From NCBI GenBank assembly GCA_023415935.1, contig JAEZIX010000107.1, positions 1 to 11,557 on the forward strand: DNA of 11,557 bases, given 5' to 3'. Below the pieces are notes generated by a model. The model saw only the letters and a list, made by a program, of their open reading frames with translations. It was not told the origin of the DNA and searched no databases. Position numbers and translations under genes: made by a program. The first letter of the stretch is position 1, and every line of letters starts with the position of its first letter. This DNA comes from Cyanobacteria bacterium OH_CDB_20 (GTDB lineage: Bacteria; Cyanobacteriota; Vampirovibrionia; Gastranaerophilales; Gastranaerophilaceae). Positions 6,726-11,557 of the stretch are shown here, piece after piece.

Positions 6726-7592
6726 ATGGAAAATTTAAGAGTAGCAATCCCGAACAAAGGAAGATTATCGGAAAAGATTTATGATTTACTAAATAGAGCA
6801 GGGTTAACTTTCCCTTCAAAGGATGAAAGAACGCTTCAAGTAACGACAAAGGACAAAAAATATTCGATTATATTTGTCAGAACACAGGATATTCCAAGAT
6901 TTGTTGAAGATAATGTAGCCGATATAGGTTTTACAGGCTTTGACATAGTAACAGAACTTGGCTCAAATGTTGACAAAATAATGGATTTAGACTTTGGATA
7001 CTGCGAAATGGTTGTCGCCGTAAAAGAAGAAGACCCTTATAATTCATCTCAAGAATTGCCTAAGGAAATCAAAGTTGCAACATCTTTCCCTAACATTGCA
7101 AAAGAATATTTTGAAAAGTTGGGCAAAACTCCAAAAGTTATTGAAGTATCAGGCGCAACAGAAATCACACCAAGACTGGGGCTAGCTGATGTTGTTGTAG
7201 ATATTACATCATCAGGAGCAACCTTAAAATCAAATAAGCTAAAAATCATTGATAAAATTTTAGAATCAACGGCTATTGTTATTGCAAGAAAAGGATTATC
7301 CGAAGATCTTCAACAAAAAACTCAAAGCCTTTTGCGCGCTTTAAAAGCTGTAATTGACGCAAGAGAGAAAAAATACTTAATGGTCAATATTCCAAAATCA
7401 TCAATTGACAGACTAAAAGAATTCTTACCGGGACTATCTGCTCCAACTGTAACAACGCTTTGGGGAAATGATGAAATGGCAGTTGTTCATGTAGTTGTTG
7501 ATAAAGATAAAGTTTATGAAAGTATTGAAAAACTAAAAGCTATTGGTGGTCAAGGCATTTTAATTATGACCGTTGATCAAATGGTGAAATAA
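6726..7592 (+). CDS. hisG: ATP phosphoribosyltransferase, long form (HisG)
   Basis: HisG catalyses the first step of histidine synthesis: ATP plus PRPP gives phosphoribosyl-ATP and pyrophosphate. The N-terminus LRVAIPNKGRLSEKIYDLL (4-22) is the family signature. Domain I/II elements include ADIGFTGFDIVTE (65-77). The PRPP-binding loop is VVVDITSSGATLKSN (156-170), the usual (D/E)-x-x-D-T-x-S-G-x-T-L pattern. Residues about 217-286 form the ferredoxin-like C-terminal regulatory domain (SAPTVTTLW, GGQGILIMTVDQMV), typically the site of histidine feedback inhibition. At 288 aa this is the long form, which does not need HisZ. No other his gene is in the window, so hisG is detached from a classical operon. 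The RBS is a weak AGAAAGAG. The stop codon TAA directly abuts the ATG of mazG. Confidence 0.96.
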   Translation: MENLRVAIPNKGRLSEKIYDLLNRAGLTFPSKDERTLQVTTKDKKYSIIFVRTQDIPRFVEDNVADIGFTGFDIVTELGSNVDKIMDLDFGYCEMVVAVKEEDPYNSSQELPKEIKVATSFPNIAKEYFEKLGKTPKVIEVSGATEITPRLGLADVVVDITSSGATLKSNKLKIIDKILESTAIVIARKGLSEDLQQKTQSLLRALKAVIDAREKKYLMVNIPKSSIDRLKEFLPGLSAPTVTTLWGNDEMAVVHVVVDKDKVYESIEKLKAIGGQGILIMTVDQMVK

Positions 7593-8357
7593 ATGAATTA
7601 CCCAAATTTAGAAGAACTAATAAAAACTATAGAAATTTTACGATCTGAAAACGGTTGCAAGTGGGACAGAGAACAGACTCACGAATCTTTAAGACGCAAT
7701 ATGATTGAAGAAGCCTATGAAGCGGTCGACGCAATCGATGATAATGATTGCAATCACCTTAAAGAAGAGCTTGGGGATGTTTTGCTTCAGGTTGTTTTGC
7801 ATTCTCAGATTGCAAAAGAATATGATGAATTTACAATAGAAGATGTTGCAAAAGAGATTAATCAAAAACTTATTCACAGACATCCTCACGTTTTTGGAGA
7901 TGTAAAAGTAAATAATACTCAAGAAATTCTTGATAATTGGGAAGAACTTAAAAAACAAGAAAAACCTCATAGAACCTCCATTATGGACGGCATTTCAAAA
8001 GCGCAGGCAGCTCTTATGAGCGCGCAAAAAATCAGCAAAAAAGCGGTTAAAGTGGGCTTTGAATGGCAAAATGAACAGCAATTGATTGAATGCCTCCTAT
8101 CTGAGCTCAAAGAATTTCAAGAAGCAAAATCATTTGGACATAAGGAAGAAGAGCTTGGGGATTTGCTCTTTGCAGTTGTAAACCTTGCTCGCTGGAATAA
8201 AATTGACGCAGAGCAAGCACTTCTAAAATCAAATAAAAAATTTATGCAACGCTTTAGGACAATGGAAAATTTAACACAAAAAAATCTTGAAGATTTATCA
8301 TTTGAAGAATGGGATTCTCTTTGGAAGAAAGCCAAAAAAGAGATAGCCACAAGATAA
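7593..8357 (+). CDS. mazG: Nucleoside triphosphate pyrophosphohydrolase MazG
   Basis: MazG hydrolyses (d)NTPs to NMP and pyrophosphate, cleaning non-canonical nucleotides and affecting ppGpp and starvation responses in some bacteria. The 254-aa protein has the classical two-domain arrangement. The N-terminal domain has the metal-binding EEAYE (39-43) and EELGD (58-62) motifs and the HRHPHVFGD segment (95-103). The C-terminal domain has its own GFEW (155-158), ELKEF (171-175) and EELGD (187-190 region) motifs with LLFAVVNLARW. Length fits E. coli MazG (about 263 aa). The ATG follows the hisG stop without a spacer. A GGTG/GGTGA sequence at the end of hisG may serve as RBS, so translation is probably coupled. 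MazG and the histidine enzyme HisE (phosphoribosyl-ATP pyrophosphohydrolase) belong to one superfamily, which makes the position behind hisG suggestive. The 254-aa two-domain architecture nonetheless identifies it as MazG. Confidence 0.95.
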   Translation: MNYPNLEELIKTIEILRSENGCKWDREQTHESLRRNMIEEAYEAVDAIDDNDCNHLKEELGDVLLQVVLHSQIAKEYDEFTIEDVAKEINQKLIHRHPHVFGDVKVNNTQEILDNWEELKKQEKPHRTSIMDGISKAQAALMSAQKISKKAVKVGFEWQNEQQLIECLLSELKEFQEAKSFGHKEEELGDLLFAVVNLARWNKIDAEQALLKSNKKFMQRFRTMENLTQKNLEDLSFEEWDSLWKKAKKEIATR

Positions 8358-8362
8358 ATATA

Positions 8363-8722
8363 CTATTTTTTATCATTTTCTATTTTGGCATTGGGACCAT
8401 TATGCACTTTATAAAAGTAATCGCCAAGTTTTGTATTGTGTTTTGAGTCATAAGCATTAAAAGCAAGTCCCAACAAAGCTCCTACTGCTAAAATCCCAAA
8501 ACCCATAAAAGCTCCTATTGATAAGTTGGCGCTTGGTTTTACGATATTCTTCTTCTTGATTATTATATCTGTAAGTTTTTGATTAACAAAAATATCTACT
8601 AGTGCCGCCCCAAAAATAAATGAAGTAACACTACTTTTCATTCTTGACCACGTTTTGGTTTTATTTTTGATTGAATCATCAGATTTAAAATTAACACTTT
8701 TTTGAATTGACAATACTCTCAT
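8363..8722 (-). CDS. Unrecognised small protein with two probable membrane segments
   Basis: I do not recognise this 119-aa family. It has a short N-terminus, MRVLSIQKSVNFKS, then a basic stretch (19-29). Two hydrophobic segments follow: 32-47 (VTSFIFGAALVDIFV), less hydrophobic, and 67-90 (glycine-rich, SIGAFMGFGILAVGALLGLAF), clearly membrane-like. A lysine-rich connector (49-62) joins them, and the C-terminus is charged. The second helix has small-xxx-small spacing that would suit helix packing. There is no signal-peptide cleavage site or known motif. A good RBS (AAGGAA, + coordinates 8729-8734) sits 6 nt before ATG, which supports real translation. The gene lies after the ppdK terminator on the same strand, so it probably has its own promoter in 8735-8789. 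It converges on mazG with only 5 bp between stops. A function cannot be assigned. Confidence 0.7.
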   Translation of the reverse strand: MRVLSIQKSVNFKSDDSIKNKTKTWSRMKSSVTSFIFGAALVDIFVNQKLTDIIIKKKNIVKPSANLSIGAFMGFGILAVGALLGLAFNAYDSKHNTKLGDYFYKVHNGPNAKIENDKK

Positions 8723-8789
8723 AAAATATTCCTTTTTTAGTATTAAAACCAGTTTAGCATATTTTTTGTTAGTTTAAATAGATAGTTTT

Positions 8790-8823
8790 AAAAAAAGCCT
8801 GAAGATATAATCCTCAGGCTTTT
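8790..8823 (-). terminator. Rho-independent terminator of ppdK
   Basis: Read on the - strand, a 10-bp stem (AAAAGCCTGA paired with TCAGGCTTTT in + orientation, 8793-8802 and 8814-8823) continues after one mismatch into three further pairs (GAT/ATC) around a 3-nt loop. Seven U residues follow (A run at 8790-8796 on +). It lies about 19 bp past the ppdK stop. Confidence 0.88.
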
Positions 8824-8841
8824 AAGCTTTTTAGTATATTA

Positions 8842-11508
8842 CTAGCAGCAGCAAGTTTGTTTTGCTTTATTTGCTTCAATAACTGCTTGAGCAGCCGCTA
8901 ATCTTGCTTGTGGAACTCTGAATGGTGAGCAAGATACATAATTCAAACCAAGTTTTTGGCAGAATTTAACTGAATTTGGATCGCCACCGTGTTCTCCACA
9001 GATACCACGTTTTAGGTTAGGTCTTACTTTTAGAGCTTTTTCTAAAGCAATTTCCATAAGTTGTCCTACACCTGTTTGGTCTAGAGTTTCAAACGGATTT
9101 TGCGGAAGGATTTTATCTTCAACATATTTGTTTAAGAATTTGCCTTCAGCATCATCTCTTGAATAGCCGAATGTCATTTGAGTCAAGTCGTTTGTACCGA
9201 ATGAGAAGAACTCAGCATATTCAGCAATTTCATCAGCTGTAAGAGCCGCACGAGGGATCTCAATCATAGTACCGAACATATAATCTACGTTCACGCCTTT
9301 TTCGTCCATAACTTCTTTTGCAACTCTTTCAAGAACGTCTCTAGCTGCTTTAAGTTCGTTTACGTGACCTACAAGAGGAATCATAACTTCAGGTTTTACA
9401 TCTAAGCCTTCTTTTTTCAAGTCACATGCAGCTAAGAAGATAGCTCTTACTTGCATTTCGTTGATTTCAGGATATGTTAAACCAAGTCTGCAACCTCTTA
9501 AGCCCATCATAGGGTTAGATTCAGAAAGCATTTCAACTGTGTGAAGAAGTCCTTCTTTTTCAGATGCATCTTGACCTTTAGCTTTTAAAGTAGCAACTTC
9601 AGCGATTAATTCTTCTTTTGAAGGTAAGAATTCGTGAAGAGGTGGGTCTAAAAGTCTGATTGTCATTGGAAGTTCGCCTAAAGCTTTGAACATATCATAA
9701 AAATCTTGATATTGCATTGGAAGAAGTTTATCTAACGCTTCTTTTCTTGCTTCAGGAGTACCAGCGATAATCATTTTTTGTACCCAAGGAAGTCTTTCTG
9801 GATCCATAAACATATGTTCTGTTCTGCAAAGACCAACACCTTTTGCGCCAAGCTCAAGAGCTTTTGCAACATCACCAGGTGTATCAGCGTTTGCTCTTAC
9901 TTGAAGTTGTTTTACTTCATCAACCCAAGAGAACAATGTTTCAAATTTATCATCCATTGTTGGAAGAATTTTTGTAACTGAGCCTTCCATAACTTCACCT
10001 GTACCACCATCTAAAGAGATGATATCATTTTTGCGGAATACTCTTCCGTCAGATGCAGTTAAAGTTTCATTTTTAAGGTCAATTCTAAGATCTTCACAGC
10101 CTGCAACGCATGGTTTACCCATACCTTTTGCAACTACTGCTGCGTGAGATGTCATACCGCCTCTTAGTGTTAATACACCTTGAGCAGCAATCATACCGTG
10201 AATGTCATCAGGACAAGTTTCGATACGAACCAAGATAACATCTTCGCCAGCTTCGCCTCTTGCTGCAGCTTCGTCTGTATCAAATACAACTTTACCAACA
10301 GCAGCTCCAGGAGATGCAGCTAAACCTTTAGAAATAGCTTTTGCAGTTGCTTTTGCTTTAGGGTCAAAGCTTGGCAACAAGATTTGATATAATTGATAAG
10401 GATCAACTAATTCAATAGCACGTTCTTTTGTAATGATACCTTCTTGTGCCATTTCAACTGCAATTCTTACAGCAGCTGTAGCTGTTCTTTTACCGTTACG
10501 AGTTTGAAGAACATATAATTTACCTTTTTCAATTGTAAATTCCATATCTTGAACATCTTTATAAACTTTTTCAAGATTTTTTGCAATATCAACGTATTGT
10601 TGATAAAGTGCAGGCATTTCGTTTGCAAGTTCAGCAATTTGTTTTGGTGTTCTGATACCAGCAACAACGTCTTCACCTTGAGCGTTTGTTAAATATTCAC
10701 CATAGAAAGCATTTTCACCGGTAGATGGGTTTCTTGTGAAAGATACGCCTGTAGCTGAATCATCACCCATGTTACCAAATACCATTGTTTGAACGTTTAC
10801 AGCTGTACCGTAGTTGTGGTCAATTTTGTAGTGGTTACGGTATGCAACTGCACGAGGAATATTCCAAGAGCTGAATACAGCTTCGATAGCAGCTTGAAGT
10901 TGTACATATGGATCTTGAGGGAATTCTTTACCTGTTTCGTTTTTGATGATTTCTTTATAAGCAGGAATTAAAGATTTAAGACCTTCTACAGAGACTTCTG
11001 TATCAAGTTTTACGCCTTCTTTTGCTTTAACTTCATCAAGAACTTCTTCGAATTTTTCTCTTTCGATTTCCCAAGCAACAGAACCGAACATTGTTAAGAA
11101 ACGACGGTAGCTGTCGTATGCAAATCTTTCATTATTTGTAAGAGCAAGAACGCCTTCTAAAGTAGAATCATTAAGACCTAAGTTTAGAATTGTTTCCATC
11201 ATACCAGGCATAGAAAGTCTAGCACCTGAACGAACTGAAACCAATAATGGGTTAGATGCGTCACCGAATTTTTTACCTGTTTGACTTTCAACATCAGCTA
11301 ATGCTGCTTTTACGTCATCCATCAAGCCTTCAGGCATTTGATTGCCGTTGTTGATGTATTCCATACAAGTTTCGGTAGTGATTGTAAGTCCTGGAGGAAC
11401 AGGTAAGCCTGCATTTGTCATTTCAGCTAGATTTGCACCCTTTCCGCCAAGGAGGTTTTTCATCGAAGCATCACCTTCTCTGAATAGCCATACTCTTTTT
11501 TGTGTCAT
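8842..11508 (-). CDS. ppdK: Pyruvate, phosphate dikinase (PPDK)
   Basis: PPDK reversibly interconverts pyruvate, ATP and phosphate with PEP, AMP and pyrophosphate. In anaerobes it commonly serves pyrophosphate-linked glycolysis or PEP formation. The 888-aa protein follows the bacterial form (874 aa in Clostridium symbiosum). The N-terminal ATP-grasp domain spans about 1-340 (GGKGANLAEM at 21-30, SVRSGARLSMPGMMETILNLG at 91-111, LQTRNGKRTATAA at 334-346). The swivelling phosphohistidine domain spans about 390-510, with the catalytic His455 and regulatory Thr453 in LRGGMTSHAAVVAKGMGKPCV. The C-terminal PEP/pyruvate TIM barrel is about 530-875 (LCRTEHMF at 560-567, GTNDLTQMTFGYSRDDAEG at 771-789, and GICGEHGGDP at 835-844 holding the catalytic Cys837). 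The start is set by AGGAG (+ 11518-11522) 9 nt upstream and by the N-terminal family match. The last residues KQTCCC, from three TGC codons, extend past the usual end. The gene is monocistronic by its own terminator. Confidence 0.98.
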   Translation of the reverse strand: MTQKRVWLFREGDASMKNLLGGKGANLAEMTNAGLPVPPGLTITTETCMEYINNGNQMPEGLMDDVKAALADVESQTGKKFGDASNPLLVSVRSGARLSMPGMMETILNLGLNDSTLEGVLALTNNERFAYDSYRRFLTMFGSVAWEIEREKFEEVLDEVKAKEGVKLDTEVSVEGLKSLIPAYKEIIKNETGKEFPQDPYVQLQAAIEAVFSSWNIPRAVAYRNHYKIDHNYGTAVNVQTMVFGNMGDDSATGVSFTRNPSTGENAFYGEYLTNAQGEDVVAGIRTPKQIAELANEMPALYQQYVDIAKNLEKVYKDVQDMEFTIEKGKLYVLQTRNGKRTATAAVRIAVEMAQEGIITKERAIELVDPYQLYQILLPSFDPKAKATAKAISKGLAASPGAAVGKVVFDTDEAAARGEAGEDVILVRIETCPDDIHGMIAAQGVLTLRGGMTSHAAVVAKGMGKPCVAGCEDLRIDLKNETLTASDGRVFRKNDIISLDGGTGEVMEGSVTKILPTMDDKFETLFSWVDEVKQLQVRANADTPGDVAKALELGAKGVGLCRTEHMFMDPERLPWVQKMIIAGTPEARKEALDKLLPMQYQDFYDMFKALGELPMTIRLLDPPLHEFLPSKEELIAEVATLKAKGQDASEKEGLLHTVEMLSESNPMMGLRGCRLGLTYPEINEMQVRAIFLAACDLKKEGLDVKPEVMIPLVGHVNELKAARDVLERVAKEVMDEKGVNVDYMFGTMIEIPRAALTADEIAEYAEFFSFGTNDLTQMTFGYSRDDAEGKFLNKYVEDKILPQNPFETLDQTGVGQLMEIALEKALKVRPNLKRGICGEHGGDPNSVKFCQKLGLNYVSCSPFRVPQARLAAAQAVIEANKAKQTCCC

Positions 11509-11517
11509 TTTTCTAAT

Positions 11518-11536
11518 CTCCTAATTGTTTGTTATA
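11518..11536 (-). promoter_or_regulatory. ppdK RBS and probable -10 element
   Basis: Read on the - strand, TATAAC (+ 11531-11536) is a good -10 hexamer, followed by TTAGGAG as RBS (AGGAG at 11518-11522), 9 nt before ATG. The 5' leader is therefore only about 25 nt. The -35 element would fall at or beyond the window edge, so it cannot be judged. Confidence 0.6.
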
Positions 11537-11557
11537 CTAACACTTACGTGATTTATT

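Noticed and set aside
8363..8722. Small membrane protein as a holin or toxin next to mazG
   Set aside because: It lies on the opposite strand with its own RBS and has no toxin-like motif. The name MazG alone does not imply a toxin-antitoxin pair, and no mazE or mazF is present.
11540..11550. CACTTACGTG as an operator palindrome upstream of ppdK
   Set aside because: Only three base pairs are symmetric (CAC/GTG), which is no better than chance.

Overview
This 11.6 kb window is AT-rich bacterial DNA with closely packed genes, Shine-Dalgarno start sites and the standard code. It contains ten protein-coding genes and no RNA gene, insertion sequence, CRISPR array or gene-free stretch over about 165 bp. 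No single gene settles the taxonomy. Low GC, an RpoD/SigA-like short sigma factor, a LytR-CpsA-Psr enzyme, long-form HisG and bacterial PPDK fit a low-GC anaerobe such as a non-photosynthetic cyanobacterial relative (Vampirovibrionia/Gastranaerophilales) or a Firmicute. I lean to the former, but this is inference.

Left part (1-3336, + strand): a sigma-70 factor ends at a clear intrinsic terminator. A new promoter then drives a two-gene unit. The first gene is a PAS/histidine-kinase-like protein whose phosphoacceptor histidine and ATP-lid glycines are replaced, so it looks like a pseudokinase. Its last eight bases overlap the start of a MalK/UgpC/MsmX-type sugar ABC transporter ATPase that has no permease nearby.

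Middle (3338-8357): a PLP-dependent protein of the methionine gamma-lyase/'aluminium resistance' family lies on the - strand, tail to tail with the ATPase gene. A 163-bp AT-rich divergent region separates it from a four-gene + strand run: an LCP cell-wall ligase, a nitroreductase, hisG (ATP phosphoribosyltransferase, long form) and mazG (NTP pyrophosphohydrolase). hisG and mazG abut with no intervening base.

Right part (8363-11557, - strand): an unrecognised 119-residue protein with two probable membrane segments converges on mazG. Upstream of it is the large ppdK gene (pyruvate, phosphate dikinase), with its own promoter and RBS at the right edge and a strong terminator at its 3' end.

Most of the window is housekeeping. 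The items most worth a second look are the degenerate kinase coupled to an orphan sugar-transport ATPase, the hisG-mazG coupling, the unknown small membrane protein, and the triple-cysteine tail on PPDK. I found no clear defence system or other wholly new multi-gene system.
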